A program made the position numbers and the translations under genes. From a virus: 64,000 nt of DNA. The notes below the pieces were generated by a model. The model made no database searches, was not told the origin of the DNA, and saw only the letters and a list, made by a program, of their open reading frames with translations. Numbering within the stretch: the stretch's first letter is position 1; each line of letters starts with the position of its first letter. The stretch is taken from the IMG/VR virus record IMGVR_UViG_3300025316_000011, positions 1 to 64,000 of that record. One strand, 5' to 3'. Shown here piece by piece: positions 55,849-64,000 of the stretch.

Positions 55849-58800
55849 TTAATCGTATGAGATGTCAAAGTCACTGATTACACTCTTTAACTCTATATCC
55901 TGATCTCCTTCATAGACAAGGGTTACTTTTATCCATATACCTCTTAATTCGCTTGTAGTCTCATAGGCATCATTGTCCGCCGATGTTTGTATAATGACCG
56001 GAACGTGCCATTTGTGTTCAAGGTATTCTGCTACGTTCCAAAAATCACTACTCCCAAAACTATAATATCCCTCTTGGTATTGTGTCGTAAAGGTAATGGA
56101 ACTTAACGGCACGTTAGCCATTTCAATATCGAGACTGTTGATAATCTTAACCAATTCGGCTGCGCTTTCCTTTTCAGATACCCCATTGATGATAAATGAT
56201 ATTTTCGTCTGCTGTTTGTTCCCAAAGAACGTAGCAAAGTTAGGTGTGCCGTCAGCCTTTACCTTTTGATTATACAGATACACCCTGTTATCGGTAATGT
56301 AGTCAAATCCTACCCCGATATTCTTATATCTGCTGTGTTGACTGAAAAGCATGTTCCCCAACGTCAGGTACAAATGCTCTGCAAAAGGGTAGTCCCCTCT
56401 ATACCCGTCAATCTTTTCGGAAAAGATAATGGTTCGCATCAAATGACCATTCTCATAGGTAGGGATAGGAAGTAAAAAGGTCATACCTATTTCTTCATTG
56501 TCAATGTCTGCATAGGCTACAATTCCGCACCCGGATAACGGATCATCCGGTAAATCATCGGAAGCGTCACGGTACGGAGAATAGGCATCCGAAAGTTTGG
56601 TAAGTTCATCCTGGATAAATGCCCTCCCTGATACATCTTCCATGACAAGCCTTGCACCTCCAGACAACATACGTTCGGTGTTTATCTTCCACCATACGTT
56701 TTGAATGAAGTCATATCCGTATGTCCCCCGCGTTCCGTTGGTAATAGAACTTTTATGCTGTGTGCCAAACCATCCTATCTTTTCTATTTTATCTGAAAAG
56801 AAGGTAAGCGATGTACCGAGAATTACGTCCTGCCCCTGATTGGTCTGCCCTACTACTTCTTCATTGAAAAATATCTGGTTAGTCCCGTTTCGTTGAACTA
56901 TAAAGGCTTTTGACATGTTCTTTCCAATGTAGTTTATGTCCCCGTCCTCAATGGCGAAATCCTGATATGAGTTATCCTGAATTGACCTGTACCCGTCAAG
57001 GAATGCCCCCGCAATATGAGCATCAGAAGCGTAAACCCTGTTTGGTTTGTTCTGTTCAAAGACAGGCTGCGTTACATCGTAACCCTTATAAGTCTTATCT
57101 GACTTTACCTTGTTATACCCACTGTTGATCTGTAAGGCTTCTTCCATGTATTTCCCGGCTTCAATGGCAATAAATTGGTCAATGGTTATTCCGTCCACCA
57201 TGCACTTAGGGAAAAAGGTGTATTCGAGGTATTTGTCGGTAGTATTAGCGGCAATGACGTTATTCCTCATTCCGGCATTATACCTACATTCGACGGTAAC
57301 GCCAATCATAAAGCCATGCTGATACCAATAACAGTTCTTGTCAATGAAGTTACGGGCGTATCCGTCCTGCGTGCTACTGCAAATACTATTTTGAGCATCG
57401 CTATTGTTGTTGTGCGAAATATTGTACCACCTGTGGGTCCTGAACCATACCTTCTGAAGAAAACAATCCCCTTTAAAGCACTGATACATGCTACTGAAAT
57501 TGTTTATATCATCAAATGTCACAAGTTCAGATATGATATTATATTGAGTAAAGGTAGTCCCAAAAGAATCATTGGTAGCCTTTATCCAATCAGAATCCAT
57601 AGTGTTTTTATATACGCTGACAATGCAGGTTCTTTCTTGGTTGTTGTTGTAATTGTAAGGTGATGAAGGGTTGTATTTTGCGTATAAACCTCTCATGGTT
57701 TTGTCCGTCGAAATATCCTCAACTCCTATATAGGCGGAAGTACCAATATCCCGGTTCCAAATGTGAGAAAATGCTACAAATCCTATGTTCACTCCGTCAC
57801 CCGTAAGGTGTGAAGTGAAATTAAGATTTCCTTTACCCTGTAAATGTTCTACCCTTGTTGCACTTACCTTTATATCATCAGAGGAAATAAGATCATCAGC
57901 CAACGATATTGCGTTAGCCGCTGCCATTGGGTTAAGGTCTATCCCGTAGATAGAACTCGAAGCCTTACTTGTGCGGGGTAATACCTTTCTCGCTGCTGTA
58001 ATGATATATGGGTTTTCACCCGAAGGAGTAACGGCATCGAACTTAAACAATGGTTTGACCACTGCATTTGTCGGGACAATAATACCACCTTCATCAAACA
58101 GTAGGTCGGGGCAAAAGATACCATGTTTGTTCCCGTATGGATTAGGGGAGTTAAACATACTCTCTGTATATGCCCCTGCGATGTTATCCCACCGTGCAGG
58201 GAGGGTAATCTGATGTTTAGATGCTTCCACTATCCCACTGAAATTATAGGCAAAATACCCGTCAAATCCGGTAGGCTTGTAGTCCATACGTGGTGAAGGA
58301 GGGGTATGTGCTCCATAATCATCGGTGTAACCATAATAGGCATCAACATCTTCATGGACAGTAGGCATATATCCCCGGTAAAGCGGGATGATAGCTGCGG
58401 TCAATGGAAAGAATGTAGTAGTGTTGTTGGCGATATTATGTGTGTCAGGTTGAATGTCTCCTTGAAATGAACATGGGTAGCTTCTGTTTTCATCTGTTAC
58501 AGCAACACCATGATAACCATGTAATGATACTCCTTGACAGATAAAGTTGTCTATCCGGTCCGCCCTTGCAAAGTAAAAGCCCACAATGTCGGCAAAGTCA
58601 GTCTTATGATTGTTGTAGTAATCCCTTGCGTAAGCGGTCATAAAAGATACCCCTGTAATCCTATCCTGCTTTGGAAATGTACTACCTCCATACATGGATG
58701 CAGTAGCCCAATCTGCGAACTTATAAAGCCCCTTTTCGGTCAACTGACCAAGATTCCCCTGGCATGGGAACGCTTCTGAAATAGTCCCGTCAGAAAACTT

Positions 58801-60099
58801 GAAAACACATGCAAAAGGATATACCTGATCTTTGAAATAACCTACGTACTTATATACGTTTTCCGACACCGAATAGGCTGTTAACCCTCCGTTGACGGCA
58901 TCATTGATATTTGTTGAAGCAAAATATTCATCATGGTAAAATTCACCTATTACGACCTTGCTGGCAAAGGATATAAGACTATCCCTTTTATAACTCAACG
59001 CTGACCGTTTCACGTTAGCCTTTAAAAGACGTTTCTCTATCTGTGTTTGAGTTTTAGAGATAGGATAAGGGAATGGTTCTTTTAGTATTTCTGTGTATAA
59101 CAGGCTTTCCTGTGGCTCGTCACCGTAAATGGAAAATTGACTTGACGTGCCGGAAATAGGATAGTAGTTTCCGATAAGCCATATATCCCGTTGTGCGGGG
59201 CCATTCTCCGTTGTGGCACTATAACGGACAACTCCTACCTGAATATAGGAAAAATTAGGATCGAGATTGTCAATGTTTACGTCAATCCTTTTGTTGGTCA
59301 CATTGTCTATACCCGTAGTCCAGTTCTTTTCCTGATAACCTACATGGTACTTAGGGACATTCCCAACATCAATGCTCAGCGGTCCTATCTCTTTTACGAA
59401 ATTTGTTTTCCCGTAATTATAGGTGAGATAGCGGATATACAGGTATATGTTCCCCGGCTTTAAATACCCTCCATCAACAACCTGAACATCGTTTACCTTT
59501 ATCTCCTTATTAGTGAATGGAACATGGTTTAATGCCCCGTCAAAGTTACTTAAATACACATAACGGGGTACGGATTCCCCCGTCACCTTAAATCCATTAT
59601 TGATTACCCTGTCGGGATTGTAGTTATCAATGAAATACAGGTCAACGGTGTTGTCGTAAGACTTTTTAGCAACGACATCGACCTGGTGGTGTATGCTGAA
59701 ATTGAATTTTGTAGTCCTTAACGGAAATGGACCATACGGCGGAGCATTCCCAGCTACGGGCATCCCTCCCCCTAAATTTAGCAACGGGAAATAGTATTTA
59801 CTGAAACCTGCCGTTGCCCTGTTTGGAGTAGGATATGTCCCTATCTCTCCTTCTCCCGTAAGTTGATTTAAGGAAAAGATATAAGCCACTCCTTCAAGTT
59901 CACAACCCCCGATGATTTCAAAGCCTTCGGTAATATCAAAAAATTCCACGTTCCCCGGAACAACGGTAGCAATAAGTCCCTTCCCTGCTTTATTGAATAC
60001 CCTTATTCCAACGGTAGGAAATACAATGATGTCTCCCTTAATGTCGGATACGTCAATGTCTGATATTATGTTCCCCGAAAACTTATTTATCTGCTTCAT
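55849..60099 (-). CDS. Large tail-tip or connector protein, 1416 aa
   Basis: Begins MKQINKFSGNIISDIDVSD. Beta-rich throughout with many aromatic residues, N and D. Strings such as YDNTVDLYFIDNYNPDRVIN and IYLYIRYLTYNYGKTNFVKE resemble large tail-end or stabilisation proteins of Bacteroidota podoviruses. No enzyme motif, signal peptide or coiled coil. Size and place between an ATP-grasp gene and the glycine-zipper gene suggest a virion tail component. The link to that group rests on memory of patterns. Confidence 0.5.
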   Translation of the reverse strand: MKQINKFSGNIISDIDVSDIKGDIIVFPTVGIRVFNKAGKGLIATVVPGNVEFFDITEGFEIIGGCELEGVAYIFSLNQLTGEGEIGTYPTPNRATAGFSKYYFPLLNLGGGMPVAGNAPPYGPFPLRTTKFNFSIHHQVDVVAKKSYDNTVDLYFIDNYNPDRVINNGFKVTGESVPRYVYLSNFDGALNHVPFTNKEIKVNDVQVVDGGYLKPGNIYLYIRYLTYNYGKTNFVKEIGPLSIDVGNVPKYHVGYQEKNWTTGIDNVTNKRIDVNIDNLDPNFSYIQVGVVRYSATTENGPAQRDIWLIGNYYPISGTSSQFSIYGDEPQESLLYTEILKEPFPYPISKTQTQIEKRLLKANVKRSALSYKRDSLISFASKVVIGEFYHDEYFASTNINDAVNGGLTAYSVSENVYKYVGYFKDQVYPFACVFKFSDGTISEAFPCQGNLGQLTEKGLYKFADWATASMYGGSTFPKQDRITGVSFMTAYARDYYNNHKTDFADIVGFYFARADRIDNFICQGVSLHGYHGVAVTDENRSYPCSFQGDIQPDTHNIANNTTTFFPLTAAIIPLYRGYMPTVHEDVDAYYGYTDDYGAHTPPSPRMDYKPTGFDGYFAYNFSGIVEASKHQITLPARWDNIAGAYTESMFNSPNPYGNKHGIFCPDLLFDEGGIIVPTNAVVKPLFKFDAVTPSGENPYIITAARKVLPRTSKASSSIYGIDLNPMAAANAISLADDLISSDDIKVSATRVEHLQGKGNLNFTSHLTGDGVNIGFVAFSHIWNRDIGTSAYIGVEDISTDKTMRGLYAKYNPSSPYNYNNNQERTCIVSVYKNTMDSDWIKATNDSFGTTFTQYNIISELVTFDDINNFSSMYQCFKGDCFLQKVWFRTHRWYNISHNNNSDAQNSICSSTQDGYARNFIDKNCYWYQHGFMIGVTVECRYNAGMRNNVIAANTTDKYLEYTFFPKCMVDGITIDQFIAIEAGKYMEEALQINSGYNKVKSDKTYKGYDVTQPVFEQNKPNRVYASDAHIAGAFLDGYRSIQDNSYQDFAIEDGDINYIGKNMSKAFIVQRNGTNQIFFNEEVVGQTNQGQDVILGTSLTFFSDKIEKIGWFGTQHKSSITNGTRGTYGYDFIQNVWWKINTERMLSGGARLVMEDVSGRAFIQDELTKLSDAYSPYRDASDDLPDDPLSGCGIVAYADIDNEEIGMTFLLPIPTYENGHLMRTIIFSEKIDGYRGDYPFAEHLYLTLGNMLFSQHSRYKNIGVGFDYITDNRVYLYNQKVKADGTPNFATFFGNKQQTKISFIINGVSEKESAAELVKIINSLDIEMANVPLSSITFTTQYQEGYYSFGSSDFWNVAEYLEHKWHVPVIIQTSADNDAYETTSELRGIWIKVTLVYEGDQDIELKSVISDFDISYD

Positions 60100-61481
60100 C
60101 TTGTGATAGTCTTTAGGAAACGATTAACTTTTGCAGGGACTACTATGGGTTCGGGTTTCTTTTCTTCGGGTTCCTTTTCTGGTTCTTTTGCCGGTGCCGT
60201 CGGTTTATCTGAATAGAAGTTTACACCAAGTTTATCCATCAACTCAATATGGTCAAAAACTTCATCGAGTTTGTCACTCGGAAAGTCCAAATGTCTTGTT
60301 TTAACATCGCCGATTATCCCTTTTACATTCTCAATAGCTTCTTCAAGTGTGTTTCCGCAAGCGACTACCGCACCAATTTCCTGTAATTTATATGGTTGTG
60401 GAATTACCCTTGGAACTCCGTCAATGACAACGTAGTTTTTAAGGAAAACGTTGTTCCGGTACTTTTCATGTATTTCGACGGAAATAAAATGATCTTCTGA
60501 AAATTCAGAATGGATGATAACCTGAACACCAAACTTGTACTTGGTTATAGGTTCCACAATTTGTCCCATTCCCAATCCCATGTAAATATCGGCAATGTTC
60601 TCATACATATACTGCATAAGTTCTACCGGAGGATGTGGCATTCTGCATGTTGAATCAATAAAATAAGGTTTTTTCTCTTTACCGTACCGGATTTCGGTTG
60701 AAAAGTGTTGTTGGTATCCAACTGCGGAAAAGGCTTCGGTAAATGCCGTGTTAATAACCTTAATAGGTTCAGGAACGTCTTTTATGTTGATAAACTTTGC
60801 CGTATAGGAACAGTCCTTTGTCTCAATACCACAAAGCATATTTTCGGCAAATTTACCCCCTGCGAAGAAAGTGTCACACCCAAATTCAACCATATCATCA
60901 TCCCCAATCGGGTCCTGTACGAGAAATTCAATCTGTTCACGTAAGTCACCTAACCTGTAAGAAATATCATCCAATTCACTTGCTGAAATCCTTTCGTTGA
61001 TATACTGCATGGTTTCAGTAATGCCACGGAGATTTGATATTTTGATAAACTTCTTCTCCTTGTCTTTAAGGTACTCCCGTAACTTAGTTATGCCTTTAAT
61101 TGGAGTAAAGTCATTAACGGGTAATCCTTTTGATTTAAGGAACTCTTGTAAATAACTACGGTCAAGTTCAAACTTTTTGCCGTAGAATGAAGAAACAACG
61201 TGTTTCCCTATTTTCCGTAAATGGTCGGCTAAGTCTCCATCATAAACATCGGTAAATATGATAAGGTCCACCGTCTCATTATCTATAACCTTCCATAAGT
61301 CCTCAACCTTCTCAACTCCCGGAATGCCTACCCCAATGAATCGTGGATTATAGTCAGGAAATCCCGATTGTGTCCAAGGTGTAAAGTAATACACCTTTTT
61401 GAACTTAGGAACAAGTAAACGGGCAAGTTCACAACTCGACCCGTTATCATAAATCAACACAACCGCTTCTTTCGTTATCAT
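60096..61481 (-). CDS. ATP-grasp-type enzyme, 461 aa
   Basis: Rossmann-like start (AVVLIYDNGSSCELARLLVP). The region HVVSSFYGKKFELDRSYLQE near 95, KFIKISNLRG near 145 and YFIDSTCRMPHPP near 280 follow the ATP-grasp fold as in PurD, and VVACGNTLEEAIENVKGI near 380 matches its last domain. The tail (430-461) is P/E/K-rich. It may ligate an amine or amino acid to a carboxylate. It lies in the tail module and is coupled to both neighbours by 4-base overlaps. Substrate unknown. Confidence 0.65.
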   Translation of the reverse strand: MITKEAVVLIYDNGSSCELARLLVPKFKKVYYFTPWTQSGFPDYNPRFIGVGIPGVEKVEDLWKVIDNETVDLIIFTDVYDGDLADHLRKIGKHVVSSFYGKKFELDRSYLQEFLKSKGLPVNDFTPIKGITKLREYLKDKEKKFIKISNLRGITETMQYINERISASELDDISYRLGDLREQIEFLVQDPIGDDDMVEFGCDTFFAGGKFAENMLCGIETKDCSYTAKFINIKDVPEPIKVINTAFTEAFSAVGYQQHFSTEIRYGKEKKPYFIDSTCRMPHPPVELMQYMYENIADIYMGLGMGQIVEPITKYKFGVQVIIHSEFSEDHFISVEIHEKYRNNVFLKNYVVIDGVPRVIPQPYKLQEIGAVVACGNTLEEAIENVKGIIGDVKTRHLDFPSDKLDEVFDHIELMDKLGVNFYSDKPTAPAKEPEKEPEEKKPEPIVVPAKVNRFLKTITR

Positions 61482-61873
61482 AAGGTCATTACAGTTTCAT
61501 TGTGGCCATTCCATGAAATCCCCATAAATCCGCAAAGCATCATTTCGATAGAAGTAGCAAGTGCGTGCATGTTCATATATGGACACCTTGGATCAAAACC
61601 AGGTTCATCAATATCGCTATGAAGCCATTCTTCTCGTTCCTTTTCGTAAGCAAGATCAAAGTCCATTATATCCTGTTCTTTAATCTTATAAAAATCTGTA
61701 GTAATCCATTCCGCAAGTTCATGCAAAGCCACAAGGCAATTATTTACTGTATGCGGCATCTTGGACACCCGGATTTGTAAAGTATCTCCTTCAATCCAAT
61801 AGTCCCCACACGTTGAGTAACGCTGACTTTCGTGAGGGATGAACTCAATATTTATCCGGTTGATTTCTGTCAT
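61478..61873 (-). CDS. HELAE-motif protein, 131 aa
   Basis: NCLVALHELAEWITTDFYKI near 44-63 has H-E-x-x-E where zinc proteases have HExxH, and further acidic residues (ELAYEKEREEWLHSDID-like region, near 75-90) follow. It may be a metal-binding relative without protease activity. Coupled by 4-base overlaps to the ATP-grasp gene and to the gene upstream of it. Function unknown. Confidence 0.55.
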   Translation of the reverse strand: MTEINRINIEFIPHESQRYSTCGDYWIEGDTLQIRVSKMPHTVNNCLVALHELAEWITTDFYKIKEQDIMDFDLAYEKEREEWLHSDIDEPGFDPRCPYMNMHALATSIEMMLCGFMGISWNGHNETVMTL

Positions 61874-62205
61874 TGCTGCGGTTCATTTTCAGGTTGTCCC
61901 GGCTGCTGACCCTGCTGACCTCCACCTTGGCTGAATACCCCCACGATCATCTGTACCAGCTTTTTCACATCGTCAGGCTGTTTGATACTCATGTTACCAA
62001 GCGGTTGAGACTGACCATTAGCATTCACCGCAATGGTTACATCAACGGATATGCCCCCGCCCTGCCCCGGCTGTTGACCCTGTGTAGGTCCACCTTGTCC
62101 CGGCTGCATAGGCTGTTGTCCCCCCTGCGGAGCCGACATATCGGCATTTACCAATCCATTAGCGGCACAATTCTTAGATTTCTTTTTAGTGGTTTTGTAT
62201 TTCAT
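61870..62205 (-). CDS. Gln/Gly/Pro-rich protein, 111 aa
   Basis: The start is 62205 (MKYKTTKKKSKNCAANG); the longer frame would run into the upstream gene. Residues 20-60 contain repeats of GQQP and PGQGG. A short folded part (ISVDVTIAVNANGQSQPLG, then KKLVQMIVGVF) follows, then another Q/G/P tail. Probable flexible linker or virion decoration protein. Confidence 0.6.
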   Translation of the reverse strand: MKYKTTKKKSKNCAANGLVNADMSAPQGGQQPMQPGQGGPTQGQQPGQGGGISVDVTIAVNANGQSQPLGNMSIKQPDDVKKLVQMIVGVFSQGGGQQGQQPGQPENEPQQ

Positions 62206-62209
62206 GGTG

Positions 62210-63514
62210 TTACATTTTAAAAAGGTTGCTGACAAAATTAACGTCCCCGGCAAGGTCTGGCTTGTTGTATAACTGCATCCAATCATCCATGTTTGGGGTG
62301 TCCTGCTCTATGCCTTCCCCTGCTGATCGTGTGCCTGTTGTTGGTGTCTTTGGTAATGGCTTGTTTAAACTTGGCAAAGTGGTCCGCTGAACCGGGAATA
62401 AAGTAGTTTTCCCCGGTATCTCCAACTCCCTGTTTGACTTCTGATAACTTGTCATATCAGCCAACGAAGGAGTTAGATTCTGCGGTAATCCCGGTGGGGT
62501 CATTTTGGATTTGTATGACGGGTCAAACCATCTCCTTATTTCCCCTACCGTTATCTGCTGATCTTTGTCAACGTCAATGGCAGGGTTTAATTTGGCTAAC
62601 TTTGCTCTTGATTGTTGGTCCGTCCCAATAGCGTAATCATCCGATTTACCTAATGCAGCGGGATACATATTCGCTATGTAAAGGTCCGATGGTTGTTTTA
62701 TCTTGTCTTTATACTGGTTCCAATATTTAAAGGCAAAAGGCAACTGCTCGGATGCTGTCATGTGCCGCAGTTCTTCGGCAGAAGTCCCCATAGCTTTTGC
62801 CGTGGAATCAATCATCTGAACGATACCGCTTGCGGACCCATGTGGATTATGTGCGGAGGAATCACCACCGCTTTCGATATGAATAAGCCTGTTAACCCAA
62901 TCCTTGTTTATCCCTGATTTCTTGGATAAAGATTCGAGGACGGAGTTAAATTCAGGATCATCCATTGCTTGATGTTTTACACCACCAGCGGCAAATACTT
63001 TTCTTGGTTGATCGTCAGCGGCAGAATATGGGTCCATTAAGGCGGTGCTTGCTCCACCACTTGCATTCTTAATCCCATTCTTACCTTTGGGACTTTGCAT
63101 TTTATATTTAAACTGTTGTTTATCCCCTAACTCACTCCATGTAGGATTATCAATAATAGTATCATTTGATCCTTTTTTACGATATTCCCTAACGTCCCCG
63201 AAATTAACACCTTTTGCTGATGAAGGATATTCTCTCATTTCTGCACCCGGACCCATTGGCACCCATTCATAAGGTGTTGGGACCATGCTTTTCATTGGAT
63301 GCCTTAACAACGTATTGTTATTGGATGAGGGGATTCCTGTTGATAGAATAGGCTGCATTGGGATTAATGAGTTTGATGATAAATCAATATCATTAACAAT
63401 CCCACCCGCTGCTTTATGCGAAGAATATTTTGCCCCGCCAATCTGCCTTTTTTTGGCATTTAGCAGGTCCATCCGGTTTCCGGTAGTGCTTTTCTTGCGT
63501 TTATGGGAGTACAT
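62210..63514 (-). CDS. Lytic transglycosylase-like tail lysin, 434 aa
   Basis: Basic, disordered N-terminus (MYSHKRKKSTTGNRMDLLNA). The enzyme domain spans about 195-310: NKDWVNRLIHIESGGDSSAH with the catalytic E in ESGG, then NPHGSASGIVQMIDSTAKAM, as in SLT lysozyme-like enzymes. DVDKDQQITVGEIRRWF near 322 resembles an EF-hand. The C-terminal 100 residues are P- and T-rich. It probably opens the peptidoglycan for DNA entry. Confidence 0.75.
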   Translation of the reverse strand: MYSHKRKKSTTGNRMDLLNAKKRQIGGAKYSSHKAAGGIVNDIDLSSNSLIPMQPILSTGIPSSNNNTLLRHPMKSMVPTPYEWVPMGPGAEMREYPSSAKGVNFGDVREYRKKGSNDTIIDNPTWSELGDKQQFKYKMQSPKGKNGIKNASGGASTALMDPYSAADDQPRKVFAAGGVKHQAMDDPEFNSVLESLSKKSGINKDWVNRLIHIESGGDSSAHNPHGSASGIVQMIDSTAKAMGTSAEELRHMTASEQLPFAFKYWNQYKDKIKQPSDLYIANMYPAALGKSDDYAIGTDQQSRAKLAKLNPAIDVDKDQQITVGEIRRWFDPSYKSKMTPPGLPQNLTPSLADMTSYQKSNRELEIPGKTTLFPVQRTTLPSLNKPLPKTPTTGTRSAGEGIEQDTPNMDDWMQLYNKPDLAGDVNFVSNLFKM

Positions 63515-64000
63515 GCCTTACGTGGTGTTTTACTTCATCCGACAATAACCATAACTTAGCGGGTTGAGGAAATTCATCAAAGGTAATCTTCATCTCCTGG
63601 TTAAGTTCATCCCGTGTCTTAAACTGTAACGAGTAACATTGTGCTGCCAATATCTCGTTTTCTTTGTTCAACTTTACTTCCTGCCAAAAGTTAGCATTGA
63701 TTTTTCCCGTCCCGAAGTCTGAAAACAACGCATTATACACACAGAACCATTCACATGCTAATTCGTGACCACGTTGTATTAACGGCTCCCCCGTTTCCAT
63801 GTCAATAGGGGACCCGTAGTAGTCGATTAACGGGTTGGTGACTTTATCCCTTGGGTTGAAGATTAAGTATGAGCCTAAGTCGTTAAACTTAACTCTACCA
63901 CCATTCCCGTGGCTGCCATGTTCGGTATAAACATCAACGATACGGTAAGTATTACACGGGACCCGCGCTTTATCGTTATAAACCTTTAACGGGACTTGTG
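63501..64000 (-). CDS. Truncated gene at the right edge (5' part outside the window)
   Basis: The frame is open from TAA at 63501-63503 to the window end. The ATG at 63800 is internal, because upstream codons continue without a stop (VPLKVYNDKARVPCNTYRIV onward, then YLIFNPRDKVTNPLIDYYGS). At least 165 residues. Alpha/beta with several W, ends SDEVKHHVRHVLP. It overlaps the lysin gene by 14 nt. Possibly a tail or head-tail protein, unconfirmed. Confidence 0.65.
   Translation of the reverse strand, partial: QVPLKVYNDKARVPCNTYRIVDVYTEHGSHGNGGRVKFNDLGSYLIFNPRDKVTNPLIDYYGSPIDMETGEPLIQRGHELACEWFCVYNALFSDFGTGKINANFWQEVKLNKENEILAAQCYSLQFKTRDELNQEMKITFDEFPQPAKLWLLSDEVKHHVRHVLP

Overview
The window is a large piece of a tailed-phage (or prophage) genome whose host is most likely a member of the Bacteroidota. 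The reasons are: promoters of the TAnnTTTG type upstream of several leading genes, start codons preceded by A/T-rich leaders (such as TTTAAAA or AAAACC) instead of Shine-Dalgarno sequences, moderate A+T richness, and tightly packed genes with many ATGA and TAATG stop/start overlaps. No terminase, portal, major capsid, integrase or RNA polymerase gene was recognised. The head-assembly genes probably lie beyond the right edge, where a truncated minus-strand gene runs out of the window.

Layout. (1) 1-7.3 kb, plus strand: many small genes, a ribbon-helix-helix regulator, a helicase-DNA methyltransferase fusion, an inserted TnpB-only IS200/IS605-type element on the opposite strand (about 4.43-5.74 kb), then a nucleotide-metabolism pair (DUF1599/Nmad1-like and deoxyribosyltransferase-like). 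(2) 7.3-8.7 kb: a control region with two small minus-strand genes, a C-rich/G-poor stretch, a GC-rich hairpin island and a palindrome cluster between divergent promoters. (3) 8.7-12.4 kb: small unknown genes, including a 57-residue protein ending in a clamp-binding-like QLTLF and a protein built on ten 24-bp repeats. (4) 12.4-26.4 kb, plus strand: replication, recombination and modification. It holds a DnaA-domain-IV-like protein, a DnaB-like helicase, a pentapeptide-repeat protein, a noncanonical tRNA-like structure, an OB-fold-like candidate, a Cas4/AddB-like PD-(D/E)XK nuclease, a YopX-family protein, an SbcC/Rad50-like ATPase, a DUF1064 nuclease, an HNH/NinG-like protein, a C5-cytosine methyltransferase with a long overlapping second frame, and a PAPS-reductase-like PP-loop protein. 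(5) 26.5-64 kb, minus strand: the late module. In transcription order it has a truncated gene at the right edge, a lytic transglycosylase, a Q/G/P-rich protein, a HELAE-motif protein, an ATP-grasp enzyme, a 1416-residue tail-type protein, a glycine-zipper protein, a GroES-like protein with its own promoter, a 630-residue protein, a 4884-residue polyvalent protein, then fibre/spike genes (three with Sec signal peptides), holin-like genes and a last fibre gene. The two arms converge on a hairpin terminator near 26.55 kb.

How it works together (inference): the plus-strand arm is the early programme (DNA replication, recombination, DNA modification, regulation) and the minus-strand arm the late programme (tail, injected proteins, host-surface contact, lysis). 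The giant protein carries an SF1-type helicase ATPase, two HExxH-type motifs and polyvalent-protein domains, so it probably enters the cell with the DNA and protects or processes it. The most unusual items are this protein, the double-coded methyltransferase locus, the tRNA-like element, the solo TnpB at a gene's stop codon, and the cluster of secreted phage fibres.
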